Assembly (NCBI RefSeq): GCF_008386315.1
Contig: NZ_CP043808.1
Location: 1,798,001-1,862,000 of the forward strand
Direction: 5' to 3'
Source: Serinicoccus marinus DSM 15273
GTDB taxonomy: Bacteria; Actinomycetota; Actinomycetes; Actinomycetales; Dermatophilaceae
Length of the DNA stretch: 64,000 nucleotides
Shown one piece after another: positions 1 to 9,929 of this stretch. Below the pieces are notes generated by a model that had not been told where the DNA came from, ran no database searches, and was given only the letters and a program-made list of their open reading frames with translations. Each line of letters starts with the position of its first letter. Positions within the stretch are counted from its first letter, which is position 1. The position numbers were made by a program, and so were the translations under genes.

Positions 1-1245
<1,245 letters not shown>

Positions 1246-1273
1246 ACCTCCACGGTAGCCCCCGGCACCGACA

Positions 1274-1305
1274 AGGGTGGCCCGGCCGCACGGCCGGGCC
1301 ACCCT
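1274..1305 (-). terminator. Rho-independent-type hairpin after the BCCT gene
   Basis: A 14-bp perfect inverted repeat (AGGGTGGCCCGGCC with its complement) around a GCAC loop lies between the stop of the BCCT gene and the start of uvrB, both on the minus strand. There is no clear U-tract, which is common for high-G+C terminators. It probably ends BCCT transcription before uvrB. Confidence 0.7.
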
Positions 1306-1342
1306 CGTCAGGTGCGCTCAGGAGCGCCTGCTCCGCTCAGGC

Positions 1343-3004
1343 TCAGCGACGCGGGGCCGGGTCCGGGACGCCCTCCATCTCGGAAGCCTCGATGGCGAGC
1401 TCGCGCGCCATGACCTTGCGCTCGATGCGCTCCTTCTCCCGGTCCTCGGCGACGAAGGCCTTGACCAGGGAGATGCAGATCCCGATCATCACCAGGGTGA
1501 ACGGGGCTGCGGTGATGATCGCCATGGTCTGCAGCGAGGCGAGCCCGCCGCCCTCGACCCCGGCGACGGCGCCGGCCACGATGAGGACCGCGGCGATCGC
1601 GCCCTCCAGCACCGCCCACATGACGCGGCTCCAGACCGGCGGGTTCGGGTTGCCACCGTTGGCGATCATGTCGACGACGAAGGAGCCCGAGTCCGAGCTC
1701 GTCACAAAGAAGATGACGATCATGACGATCGCCAGCCCCGCGAGGAACGGTCCGCCCGGCAGGCCGTCCAGCATCTGGAACAGCGCCTCGTTGGTCGACA
1801 CCGAGCCGTCCTCGCCGACCAGCGACCCGTCACCGAAGACTTGCCGGTGCAAGGCCGTGCCACCCATGATGACGAACCACGCCATCGTGAGCAGGGTGGG
1901 CACGAGCAGCACACCGGTGATGAACTCCCGGACGGTGCGGCCCTTGGAGATGCGGGCGATGAAGATGCCGACGAAGGGGGACCAGCTGATCCACCAGCCC
2001 CAGTAGTAGGTGGTCCAGCTCCCGAGCCACTCCGGGCCCTCCTCCTGGTAGGCGAAGGTGGAGAAGCTCATCGAGAAGAAGTTCTGCAGGTAGTAGCCGA
2101 TGGACTGGACCATGTCGTTGAGCAGGAACAGGGTCGGACCCGCGACGAGCACGAAGATCAGCAGCAGACCGGCCAGCGACAGGTTGATGTTGGACAGCCA
2201 CTTGATGCCCTTGTCCACACCGGAGACGACCGACGCGGTCGCCACCACCGTGATGCCCGCGATGAGCAGGACCTGCAGCCAGGCGCTGCTGTCCTCGACG
2301 AGGCCGACGAACTCCAGGCCGGCGGACACCTGGGCCACGCCGAAGCCGAGGGAGGTGGCGACCCCGAAGAGGGTGCCGACGATGGCCACGACGTCGATGA
2401 CGTCACCGATCCAGCCGTCGGCGCGGTCCCCGAGGAGGGGACGCAGGGCGAAACGAATGGAGACGGGCAGCTTGCGACGGTGCACCGCGTAGGCGACGCC
2501 GAGCCCGACGATGATGTAGATCGCCCAGGCGTGCAGGCCCCAGTGCAGGAACGTCCTGCTCATGGCGGTGATCGCCATGTCGGCCTGGCTGCTGCCCTCG
2601 GCGGTTCCGGGCGGCGGCCCGGCGAAGTGGTTCAGGGGCTCCGCGACACCCCAGAACATCAGGCCGATGCCCATGCCCGCGCTGAAGAGCATGGCGAACC
2701 AGGAGCCGTAGCTGAAGTCGGGCGCGTCGTCGTCCTTGCCGAGCTTGATGTCGCCGTACCTGCTGATCGCGAGCCAGATGCTGAAGACGACGAAGAGGAA
2801 GGTGAGCAGCACGTAGTACCAGCCCACGGTGTTGACGATGTACTCGTTCGCCGCGGCGAGCGCGCTGTTCATGGTCGCGGGGAAGATGACCGCCGCCAGG
2901 ACGAAGCCACCGACGATCGCGGCGGCAGGGTAGAAGACGCGTGGCGCCAGGCCGGTGCTGGCCGCCTCCTCCTGGGTGGGCGGGCTGTCGGTCGAGGTGG
3001 TCAC
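1343..3004 (-). CDS. BCCT family betaine/choline/carnitine transporter
   Basis: The 553-residue product is a secondary transporter of the BCCT family, which imports quaternary-amine osmolytes (glycine betaine, choline, carnitine) with Na+ or H+. About twelve hydrophobic segments are visible. Family hallmarks are GMGIGLMFWGVAEP in the first third and the signature GSWTTYYWGWWISWSPF, whose aromatic box binds the substrate ammonium. The chosen GTG (MTTSTDSPP) has AGAGG about eight bases upstream; an in-frame start 31 codons earlier would lie inside the AT-rich promoter. The C-terminal tail is charged, as in osmosensing members. It has its own upstream terminator/promoter region and a downstream hairpin, so it is probably monocistronic. 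Exact substrate is not decidable from sequence. Confidence 0.93.
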   Translation of the reverse strand: MTTSTDSPPTQEEAASTGLAPRVFYPAAAIVGGFVLAAVIFPATMNSALAAANEYIVNTVGWYYVLLTFLFVVFSIWLAISRYGDIKLGKDDDAPDFSYGSWFAMLFSAGMGIGLMFWGVAEPLNHFAGPPPGTAEGSSQADMAITAMSRTFLHWGLHAWAIYIIVGLGVAYAVHRRKLPVSIRFALRPLLGDRADGWIGDVIDVVAIVGTLFGVATSLGFGVAQVSAGLEFVGLVEDSSAWLQVLLIAGITVVATASVVSGVDKGIKWLSNINLSLAGLLLIFVLVAGPTLFLLNDMVQSIGYYLQNFFSMSFSTFAYQEEGPEWLGSWTTYYWGWWISWSPFVGIFIARISKGRTVREFITGVLLVPTLLTMAWFVIMGGTALHRQVFGDGSLVGEDGSVSTNEALFQMLDGLPGGPFLAGLAIVMIVIFFVTSSDSGSFVVDMIANGGNPNPPVWSRVMWAVLEGAIAAVLIVAGAVAGVEGGGLASLQTMAIITAAPFTLVMIGICISLVKAFVAEDREKERIERKVMARELAIEASEMEGVPDPAPRR

Positions 3005-3101
3005 GGATCGCCTCTCTTGCAGGGAAATCGTCGGTATCGATATCGTTCGCGCAGAAATTTTGGCAGCCTGCACATTATCACAGGAAAAAGTCAGCAAAAT
3101 A
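3005..3101 (-). promoter_or_regulatory. AT-rich promoter region of the BCCT gene
   Basis: This is one of the few AT-rich stretches in the window. On the minus strand it contains TGTGATAAT (near 3075-3083), which resembles an extended -10 (TGN-TATAAT-like). Nearer the gene are overlapping palindromes TATCGATA and CGATATCG (about 3034-3045), a possible operator. The start codon lies about 70 bases downstream of the -10-like element. Confidence 0.5.
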
Positions 3102-3140
3102 GGGAAACGGGGCCCGACGAAAGAGTCGGACCCCGTTCCC
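3102..3140 (-). terminator. Terminator of rpsA
   Basis: Read on the minus strand after the rpsA stop, GGGAACGGGGTCCGAC pairs with GTCGGGCCCCGTTTCCC (one mismatch, one bulge) around TCTTTC and is followed by TATTTTG. Stem plus U-rich tail is a good intrinsic terminator. Confidence 0.8.
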
Positions 3141-3175
3141 GGGTCTGCCGGCGAGACCTGCTCACCGGCACCGGC

Positions 3176-4645
3176 TCAGTTGCCGGTCAGCTTCTCGCGC
3201 AGCGCGGCGAGCGCCTCGTCGGAGGCGAGGGTGCCGGCCTGGTCCTCCGGCTCGTCGGCGTTGCCGGCCGAGGAGGAGTAGGACGTGGACGCCGGGGCGA
3301 CCTCGACACCGGTGGCGGCGTCGGCCTCGGTGGCCGCCTCGACCTGCGCCTTGTGCGCCTCCCAGCGGGCGTGGGCGTCGGCGTACTCCTTCTCCCACTT
3401 CTCCCGCTGCTCCTCGTGGCCCTCGAGCCACTCGTTGGTCTCCGGGTCGAAGCCCTCGGGGTACTTGTAGTTGCCCTGGTCGTCGTACTCGGCGGCCATG
3501 CCGTACAGCGTCGGGTCGAACTCGTTGGCGACCGCGTCGTTGGCCTGCTTGAGCGACAGCGAGATGCGACGGCGCTCCAGGTCGATGTCGATGACCTTGA
3601 CGAAGACCTCGGCGCCCACGGTGACGATCTGCTCGGGCAGCTCCACGTGGCGCTCGGCCAGCTCGGAGATGTGGACCAGGCCCTCGATGCCGTCCTCGAC
3701 CCGCACGAAGGCGCCGAAGGGGACCAGCTTGGTGACCTTGCCGGGCACGACCTGACCGATGGCGTGCGTCCGGGCGAAGGTCTGCCACGGGTCCTCGAGC
3801 GTCGCCTTCAGCGACAGGGAGACCCGCTCGCGGTCCATGTCGACGTCCAGCACCTGAACGGTGACCTCGTCACCGACCTCGACGACCTCGCCCGGGTGGT
3901 CGATGTGCTTCCACGACAGCTCGGAGACGTGCACCAGGCCGTCCACGCCACCGCCGAGGTCGACGAACGCGCCGAAGTTGACGATGCTGCTGACGACCCC
4001 GGAGCGGACCTGGCCCTTGGCCAGTTCCTTGAGGAAGGTGGTGCGGACCTCGGACTGGGTCTGCTCCAGCCAGGCGCGGCGGGACAGGACCACGTTGTTG
4101 CGGTTCTTGTCCAGCTCGATGATCTTGGCTTCGATCTCCTTGCCGACGTAGGGCTGGAGGTCGCGGACGCGGCGCATCTCGACCAGCGAGGCGGGGAGGA
4201 AGCCACGCAGGCCGATGTCCAGGATCAGGCCGCCCTTGACCACCTCGATGACGGTGCCGGTGACGACGCCGTCCTCCTCCTTGATCCGCTCGATCGAGCC
4301 CCAGGCGCGCTCGTACTGCGCGCGCTTCTTGGACAGGATCAGGCGACCCTCCTTGTCCTCCTTCTGGAGGACCAGGGCCTCGACCTCGTCGCCGACGGTG
4401 ACGACCTCGGAGGGGTCGACGTCGTGCTTGATGGCGAGCTCACGGGAGGGGATGACACCCTCGGTCTTGTAGCCGATGTCGAGCAGGACCTCGTCGCGGT
4501 CGACCTTGACGATCACTCCCTCGACGATGTCGCCGTCGTTGAAGTTCTTGATCGTGGCGTCGATGGCCGCGAGCAGTTCCTCCTCAGAGCCGATGTCGTT
4601 GACAGCGATCTGGGAGGTGGCCTTCTCGGCCGTGGTGGCAGTCAT
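3176..4645 (-). CDS. rpsA: 30S ribosomal protein S1
   Basis: S1 binds mRNA on the small ribosomal subunit and helps initiation. The 489-residue product has four S1/OB-type repeats (roughly residues 35-105, 120-190, 205-275 and 290-360), visible from the repeated GDIVEGVIVKVDRDEVLLDIG-type openings and the FGAFVDLGGGVDGLVHVSEL core. An acidic, Ala/Glu-rich tail follows, as in other actinobacterial S1 proteins. The ATG start (MTATTAEKATSQIAVND) matches the family. A consensus-like promoter lies about 110-140 bases upstream and a strong terminator follows, so the gene is probably transcribed alone. Confidence 0.97.
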   Translation of the reverse strand: MTATTAEKATSQIAVNDIGSEEELLAAIDATIKNFNDGDIVEGVIVKVDRDEVLLDIGYKTEGVIPSRELAIKHDVDPSEVVTVGDEVEALVLQKEDKEGRLILSKKRAQYERAWGSIERIKEEDGVVTGTVIEVVKGGLILDIGLRGFLPASLVEMRRVRDLQPYVGKEIEAKIIELDKNRNNVVLSRRAWLEQTQSEVRTTFLKELAKGQVRSGVVSSIVNFGAFVDLGGGVDGLVHVSELSWKHIDHPGEVVEVGDEVTVQVLDVDMDRERVSLSLKATLEDPWQTFARTHAIGQVVPGKVTKLVPFGAFVRVEDGIEGLVHISELAERHVELPEQIVTVGAEVFVKVIDIDLERRRISLSLKQANDAVANEFDPTLYGMAAEYDDQGNYKYPEGFDPETNEWLEGHEEQREKWEKEYADAHARWEAHKAQVEAATEADAATGVEVAPASTSYSSSAGNADEPEDQAGTLASDEALAALREKLTGN

Positions 4646-4757
4646 GTAGTAGGGACTCCGATTGTGGACTGGAAGTATGGATGGATGTGTGCGGTGCCCG
4701 CCAGACCCCGTTCGCACCAGCGTCCGGGCACGCCGAAGGCGTTCGACAAGCCCGTCA

Positions 4758-4786
4758 AGACTATCCGGGCCGGGAGGCCAGGTCAA
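4758..4786 (-). promoter_or_regulatory. Housekeeping-sigma promoter of rpsA
   Basis: On the minus strand TTGACC (4786-4781), a 17-base spacer and TAGTCT (4763-4758) match the -35/-10 pattern of the principal sigma factor. It predicts an rpsA leader of roughly 105 nt, which contains a small ACGCC-TTC-GGCGT hairpin. Confidence 0.75.
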
Positions 4787-4805
4787 AGCGGTGCAGACTG
4801 GGGAC

Positions 4806-5630
4806 ATGGACGATCCGGCGCGCCCCGGCCCACCCGACCGTGTCGTACGTCGCAGCGCTTCGCACGAGGAGTCGCTCCGGGCGGGGCGCCGGTGGTGGGA
4901 CCAGGAGGCCGAGGCATACCACGCCGAGCACGGCGAGGACCTGGGCGACGCCGAGCTGACCTGGGGTCCCGAGGGTCGCACGGAGACCGAGCTGCAGGCA
5001 CTGGGGCCGCTGCGGGACCGGGACGTGCTGGAGGTCGGCGGCGGTGGTGGACAGGGGGCACGGTGGTGCGCCGGGCAGGGTGCCCGCGTGATCGGGTCCG
5101 ACCTCAGCCTCGGGATGCTCGGGGTCGCCGCCCGGTTGGACGCGGCCACCGACGGCCCGGCCCCGGTGGCCCAGCTGCAGTGCGACGGTGCGGCCCTCCC
5201 CCTGGCCGATGCGTGCGTCGACGTCGTGTTCACGGCGCACGGCGTCCTGGCCTTCGTGCCCGACGTCGAGGGCGCGCTGCGTGAGTGGGCCCGCGTCGTG
5301 CGCCCCGGCGGACGCGTCGTCTTCTCCCTCCCCCACCCCTTCCGCTGGGTCTTCCCCGACGTGCCCGGTCCCGATGGGCTCCTCGCCCGGCACAGCTACT
5401 TCGACCGGCGGCCCTACGTCGAGGAGACGGTGAGCGGGCGGGCGACCTACACCGAGCACCACCGCACCCTCGGGGACCTCGTCCGGGCGGTCCGCGCGGC
5501 CGGGCTGGTGCTCGTGGACCTCCTCGAGCCCGCGTGGGCGCCCGGCCGCCGCGACTGGGGCGGATGGAGCGAGACGCGTGGGACGCTCCTGCCCGGGACC
5601 GCACTCCTGGTCACCGAGCGTCCCGGGTGA
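4806..5630 (+). CDS. class I SAM-dependent methyltransferase
   Basis: The 274-residue product has the class I methyltransferase fold: motif I VLEVGGGGGQGARW (about residues 78-91), an acidic residue after strand 2 (IGSDLSLGML), motif II-like LPLADACVDVVFTAHG and a post-motif VVRPGGRVVFSLPHPF. This resembles Methyltransf_11-type small-molecule methyltransferases. The substrate is unknown. It is divergent from rpsA across 160 bases and upstream of the binding-protein gene on the same strand; a functional link to either is not evident. Of the in-frame starts, this ATG fits the family N-terminus best. Confidence 0.85.
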   Translation: MDDPARPGPPDRVVRRSASHEESLRAGRRWWDQEAEAYHAEHGEDLGDAELTWGPEGRTETELQALGPLRDRDVLEVGGGGGQGARWCAGQGARVIGSDLSLGMLGVAARLDAATDGPAPVAQLQCDGAALPLADACVDVVFTAHGVLAFVPDVEGALREWARVVRPGGRVVFSLPHPFRWVFPDVPGPDGLLARHSYFDRRPYVEETVSGRATYTEHHRTLGDLVRAVRAAGLVLVDLLEPAWAPGRRDWGGWSETRGTLLPGTALLVTERPG

Positions 5631-5650
5631 GCACCTCACGTGGCGGCAAG

Positions 5651-5666
5651 GTCACAGTTTGGTGAC
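5651..5666. promoter_or_regulatory. Short inverted repeat upstream of the liv-type binding protein gene
   Basis: GTCAC-AGTTTG-GTGAC is a perfect 5-bp dyad about 85-100 bases before the ATG of the binding-protein gene. Its position fits an operator, but it is short and the regulator is unknown. Confidence 0.3.
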
Positions 5667-5750
5667 GAAGGCCTCCTGACCGGCCGTGATCGGCCTAGGC
5701 TGAAATCCCGTGGACGGGCAACGACGCCCCCCGAACCGAAAGAGGAACAC

Positions 5751-7103
5751 ATGCGTAGGACGACCCATCTCAAGGCGATGGCGGCACTGTCCGCCGTGGC
5801 CCTGCTCGCCGCGTGCGGCGACGGCGGCGAGGACACCGGTTCCGGCGACACCGCCACCGAGGAGAGCTCGGAGGAGGGCGCCGAGGAGGAGACCAGCGCG
5901 GAGGAGGAGGGCTCCGAGAGCGAGGAGCCGGCCGCCGGGGGCGACGGCAACACCTCTGACACCTTCACCTTCGGCTACGTCCTCCCGGAGACCGGACAGC
6001 TGGCCTTCCTCGGCCCGCCCCAGATCCAGGCCCTGGGCCTGGCCATCGAGGACATCAACGCCGCCGGCGGGGTCCTGGGCAACGAGGTGCCCGACGCGGT
6101 CGCCGGTGACGAGGCGGGACAGGAGGCCGCGGCGCAGCAGGCGGCCGACCGGATCCTCGCCGAGCAGCCCAGCGCCATCGTCGGCGCAGCGGCGTCGGGC
6201 ATGTCCCTCGCGATCATCGACCGGGTGACCGGTGCCAACGTGATGCAGTGCTCCGGCTCCAACACGGCGCCGACCTTCACCGACTACCAGGACGACGGGC
6301 TCTATGTCCGGACGGCTCCCTCCGACGCCCTCCAGGGCCCGGTGCTGGCCAACACGATCGTCAACGACGGCTACAGCAACGTCGCCATCGTCGCCCGTGC
6401 CGACGACTACGGCTCGGGCCTGGCCGACGCCACGGCCACCGCGCTGGAGAACGCCGGAGCCACCGTCTCGCTCAACGAGACCTACGACCCGTTGGCCCGT
6501 GAGTTCAACGCGGTCGTGTCGTCGGTCGAGGCGGCAGAGCCGGACGCCGTCGTGGTCATCGCCTTCGAGGAGGGCGGCCAGATCCTGCAGGGCATGTTCG
6601 AGGCCGGGCTCACCCCGGACGCCGTGGGCGTCTACGGCGCGGACGGTCTGCGGTCGGCGGACCTGGGCAGCATCGTCAACGAGTCCGATCCCAGCGTCAT
6701 CGCGGGGATGAAGGGCACGGCCCCCGCGTCCGCGGACAACCCCGACTTCATCACCCGGCTGCAGGAGTTCGCGCCGGACCTGGAGGAGACCCAGTTCGCC
6801 CCGCAGGTCTACGACTGCGCCGTCACCATGGCGCTGGCCGCCGAGGCCGCCGGGTCGGTGAACGCCGCCGACTTCAAGGCCGAGGTCAACGGCATCACCA
6901 GCGAGGGCACCGAGTGCACCTCCTTCGAGGAGTGCAAGGGGCTGCTCGAGGACGGTGAGGACATCGACTACAACGGTGCCAGCGGCCCGCTCGACTTCAC
7001 CGACGCCGGTGAGCCGGGCACGGCGACGATCGAGGTCTACGAGTTCGACGACGCCGGTGAGCTGCAGTCGGTCGAGACCGTGGAGTCCAACCCGAGCGAG
7101 TGA
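5751..7103 (+). CDS. livK: ABC transporter substrate-binding lipoprotein (Leu/Ile/Val-type)
   Basis: The 450-residue secreted lipoprotein starts MRRTTHLKAMAALSAVALLAACG; LAAC is a lipobox, so it is anchored by a lipidated Cys. A 45-residue acidic Ser/Glu/Gly linker follows, then a periplasmic-binding-protein type I domain (Peripla_BP_6), e.g. FGYVLPETGQLAFLGPPQ and AIVGAAASGMSLAI. It is the probable receptor of the LivHMGF transporter encoded just downstream on the opposite strand. SD AGAGGA lies 4-5 bases before the ATG. The convergent arrangement with its transporter genes, rather than an operon, is unusual. Branched-chain amino acids, amides or urea are all possible ligands. Confidence 0.9.
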   Translation: MRRTTHLKAMAALSAVALLAACGDGGEDTGSGDTATEESSEEGAEEETSAEEEGSESEEPAAGGDGNTSDTFTFGYVLPETGQLAFLGPPQIQALGLAIEDINAAGGVLGNEVPDAVAGDEAGQEAAAQQAADRILAEQPSAIVGAAASGMSLAIIDRVTGANVMQCSGSNTAPTFTDYQDDGLYVRTAPSDALQGPVLANTIVNDGYSNVAIVARADDYGSGLADATATALENAGATVSLNETYDPLAREFNAVVSSVEAAEPDAVVVIAFEEGGQILQGMFEAGLTPDAVGVYGADGLRSADLGSIVNESDPSVIAGMKGTAPASADNPDFITRLQEFAPDLEETQFAPQVYDCAVTMALAAEAAGSVNAADFKAEVNGITSEGTECTSFEECKGLLEDGEDIDYNGASGPLDFTDAGEPGTATIEVYEFDDAGELQSVETVESNPSE

Positions 7104-7152
7104 GCGCTGCGGTCGGGGTGGTCCTCACAGCCGCCCCGACCGCCCGGACACA

Positions 7153-7189
7153 CGAGCGGCCCGGCACCTCCTGGGTGCCGGGCCGCTCG
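7153..7189. terminator. Bidirectional terminator between livK and livF
   Basis: A perfect 16-bp inverted repeat (CGAGCGGCCCGGCACC and its complement) with a 5-base loop sits between two convergent genes. It can terminate transcripts from both sides. Confidence 0.85.
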
Positions 7190-7224
7190 GCTGCGTGGTG
7201 TGCCACCGGCGGGTGGTGCAGCTC

Positions 7225-8003
7225 TCAGTCGTCGGAGATCCGGGCCAGGGTGCCGAGGTAGAGCTCGATGACCTTCGGGTCGTTCGCCAGCTCCTCGCCG
7301 GTCCCGGTGTAGGCGTCCTGGCCCTGGTCGAGGACGTACGCCCGGTCCGAGATGTCCAGGCACTGCCGGGCGTTCTGCTCCACCATGAGCACGGACACCC
7401 CGGCCGAGTTGATCCGTGACACGGCCTCGAAGACCGAGTCCTGCATGAGCGGCGAGAGGCCCGCCGACGGCTCGTCCAGGAAGAGCACGTGCGGCCCGGT
7501 CATGAGGGCGCGGCCCATCGCCACCACCTGGCGCTCGCCGCCGGAGAGCGACCCGGCGCGCTGCGCCCGCCGGTCGGCGAGGAGCGGGTAGAGGTCGCTC
7601 ACCTCGGCGAACCGGGCGGCATACTCCTTGGGCCGCAGGTAGAGGCCCATCTGGAGGTTCTCCTCCACGGTGAGCGAGGGGAAGACGTTGTTGTTCTGGG
7701 GCACGTAGCCCAGCCCGGTGGCCACAGCTTGTGGGCGGGGCGCGAGGTGATGTCCTCCCCGTGCAGCATCACCCTGCCCGAGCGCACCGGGACCAGCCCG
7801 AACATCGCCTTGATGAGCGTCGACTTGCCCGCGCCGTTCGGGCCGATGATGCCGATGAGCTCCCCCGGCCGTACCTCGACCGAGCAGCCCCGCAGGATGT
7901 CGACGTCGGGGATGTAGCCCGCGACGAGCTCCTCGGTCCACAGCACCGGCTCGGCGGAGGTGCCGCCCGTCGCCGAGTCCTCGAGCTGGCCGTCCACGCT
8001 CAC
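7225..8003 (-). CDS. livF: LivF-type ABC transporter ATPase (frameshifted in this sequence)
   Basis: This is the second ATPase of the branched-chain-amino-acid-type importer. The N-terminal part, from GTG 8003 (overlapping the livG stop as GTGA), carries Walker A GPNGAGKST. The C-terminal part carries LSGGERQ, Walker B VLFLDEPSAGL and the H-loop region. The two lie in different frames and join near 7723-7725: inserting one base turns HKLWPPGW into HKLVATGLGYVPQNNN, the family sequence. The total would be about 259 residues. Because only one base is missing and both halves are otherwise intact, a sequencing indel is more likely than a true pseudogene. Confidence 0.85.
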
Positions 8004-8938
8004 CGCTCCTCCTCCGTCGGCAGTGCCCGGTGACTGCCCAGGTAGGCCTCGATCACGGCCGGGTCCTTGCGGATGTCGTCCGGACGGCCCTCCGCGATCA
8101 CCTTGCCCTGGGCGAAGCACACCACCCAGTCGCTGATCGACATGATGACGTCCATGTCGTGCTCCACGAGCACGATCGTCATGCCCTCGTCGCGCAGCGC
8201 CTCGATGTGACCCAGCAGCGACTGGGTGAGGGCGGGGTTCACCCCCGCCATCGGCTCATCGAGCAGGATCATCTGCGGCTCGACCATGAGGGCCCGGGCC
8301 ATCTCCAGCAGCTTGCGCTGCCCGCCGGACATGGTGCCGGCGAACTCGTCGCGCATGTGTGTGAGGTTGAACCGCCCGAGCAGCTCCTCGGCGCGACGGC
8401 GGATCGACGCCTCCTGGGCCGCCCAGGTCGGGCGGAGCAACGCGGCGATCAGGCCCTCGCCGCGTTGCCCGGTCGCCCCGAGCATGAGGTTCTCCAGGCT
8501 GGTGAGGCGGGTCAGGGCCTTGGTCAGCTGGAAGGTGCGCACCATGCCCTTGCGCGCGATGCGGTGCGGCGGCCGCCCGGTGACGTCGCTGGCGTCGAAG
8601 GACCAGCGCCCGCTGTCGGGCCGGTCGAAACCCGTGATGAGGTTGAAGAAGGTCGATTTGCCCGCACCGTTGGGCCCGATGAGCGCGGTGATCGTGCCCC
8701 GCTGCACCTCCAGGTGCTCCACCTCGACCGCGCGCACCCCGCCGAAGTGTCGCGCCATGTCGTCGGCGACGAGGATCGGATCCGGCTTGGCGACCCCGGG
8801 CGTGCTGGCGACCCCGGCGAGCGCCTCGGCGGCCCGTCGGGCCCCCACCGACGGTTCGGCTGCGGACGCGTGAGCACGCTCCTGCTCGTGCGCCGCCTCC
8901 CGTTCCGCGACGAGGTCGGCGTGGGTGTCATCGGACAT
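8000..8938 (-). CDS. livG: LivG-type ABC transporter ATPase
   Basis: The 312-residue first ATPase of the importer has Walker A GPNGAGKST (about residues 92-100), the LivG-typical RTFQLTKALTRLTSLENLMLGA, signature MSGGQRK, Walker B MILLDEPMAGVNP and H-loop VEHDMD. It carries about 50 extra Ala/Glu-rich residues at the N-terminus compared with typical LivG (about 255). Its start overlaps the end of livM by 11 bases and its stop overlaps the livF start, indicating translational coupling. It acts on the cytoplasmic face with LivF to energise LivH/LivM. Confidence 0.93.
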   Translation of the reverse strand: MSDDTHADLVAEREAAHEQERAHASAAEPSVGARRAAEALAGVASTPGVAKPDPILVADDMARHFGGVRAVEVEHLEVQRGTITALIGPNGAGKSTFFNLITGFDRPDSGRWSFDASDVTGRPPHRIARKGMVRTFQLTKALTRLTSLENLMLGATGQRGEGLIAALLRPTWAAQEASIRRRAEELLGRFNLTHMRDEFAGTMSGGQRKLLEMARALMVEPQMILLDEPMAGVNPALTQSLLGHIEALRDEGMTIVLVEHDMDVIMSISDWVVCFAQGKVIAEGRPDDIRKDPAVIEAYLGSHRALPTEEER

Positions 8939-9918
8939 CGAGACGCAGCTCCTTCCGGTTGCCGATCAGCCCGGCGGGTCGGAACATCATCAGCAGCATG
9001 AGGCCGAGCCCGACGGCCGCGAAGCGCACCGCCCCGATGTCGCTCGGCACGAGCAGGCCGCCGGGGATCCAGCCGGCGGACATGGCCGAGCGCAGGAAGG
9101 CGTCGAGGAAGGTCAGCAGGAACCAGAAGACGACCGAGCCGATGATCGGTCCCAGCACCCGGCTCGCGCCACCGAGGATCATGATCGTCCACAGGTAGAA
9201 CGTGATGATCGGGATGAAGGCGTCCGGGGTGATGGCCTGGCTGTTGATGGCCAGCAGCGCTCCTGCCAGCGCGCCCAGGACGCCGCCGAGGACGAGCGCC
9301 TGCATCTTGTAGGCGAAGACGTTCTTGCCGAGGCTGCGCGCGGCCTCCTCGTCCTCCCGGACGGCCCGCAGGACCCGCCCCCACGGGCTGTGGACGAGCA
9401 GCCAGACGAGACCCGCCGCGAGGAAGGTCGCCCCCCAGGCCACGGTCATCAGCCACAGCGCGCGCTCACCGAAGCGCAGCGGCCCCAGCTCGAGCGGGCC
9501 GCTGAACGGGTTGAGCTCGTAGAAGCCACCGGCGAACTGGACGAGCCCGAAGACACCGCCGGTGACCGGCTCGGCGAACGAGGAGCGGTAGAGGTAGCGC
9601 AGCACCTCGGCGGCGGCGATCGTCGCGATGGCGAGGTAGTCCCCGCGCAGCCGCAGCGTCGGCACCCCGAGGATCAGCGCCAGCACCACGGCGCAGGCCA
9701 TGCCGACGAGCACCCCCGCCCAGAGGGGGAAGCCGAAGGAGAGGGACCGAGATCGCGGTCCCGTAGGCCCCGACCAGCATGAAGCCGACTTGGCCGAAGT
9801 TGAGCAGCCCGGTGTAGCCGAAGTGGATGTTGAGCCCGATGGCGGCCAGGGCGTAGATCGCGGCCTCCGGGCCGAGAGCGCCCCGGATCGCCACCGCGAG
9901 CACGGACAGCAGGTCCAT
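8928..9918 (-). CDS. livM: LivM-type ABC transporter permease (frameshifted in this sequence)
   Basis: LivM is one of the two membrane subunits of the importer. The N-terminal part (MDLLSVLAVAIRGALGPEAA, GLNIHFGYTGLLNFGQVGFM) and the larger C-terminal part (LALILGVPTLRLRGDYLAIATIA to the end) lie in different frames. They join near 9743-9745, where a CCC run needs one base fewer to read AISVLSFGFPLWAGVLVGM. The repaired product is about 330 residues with 8-10 membrane segments, normal for LivM. It starts 11 bases after the livH stop. As with livF, an indel error is the simplest explanation. Confidence 0.85.
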
Positions 9919-9929
9919 CGTCCTCCTCC

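Noticed and set aside
1277..5284. Very long plus-strand open frame opposite the BCCT and rpsA genes
   Set aside because: It is the antisense frame of two well-supported genes; open antisense frames are expected at this G+C and its translation is low-complexity Arg/Gly/Asp-rich.
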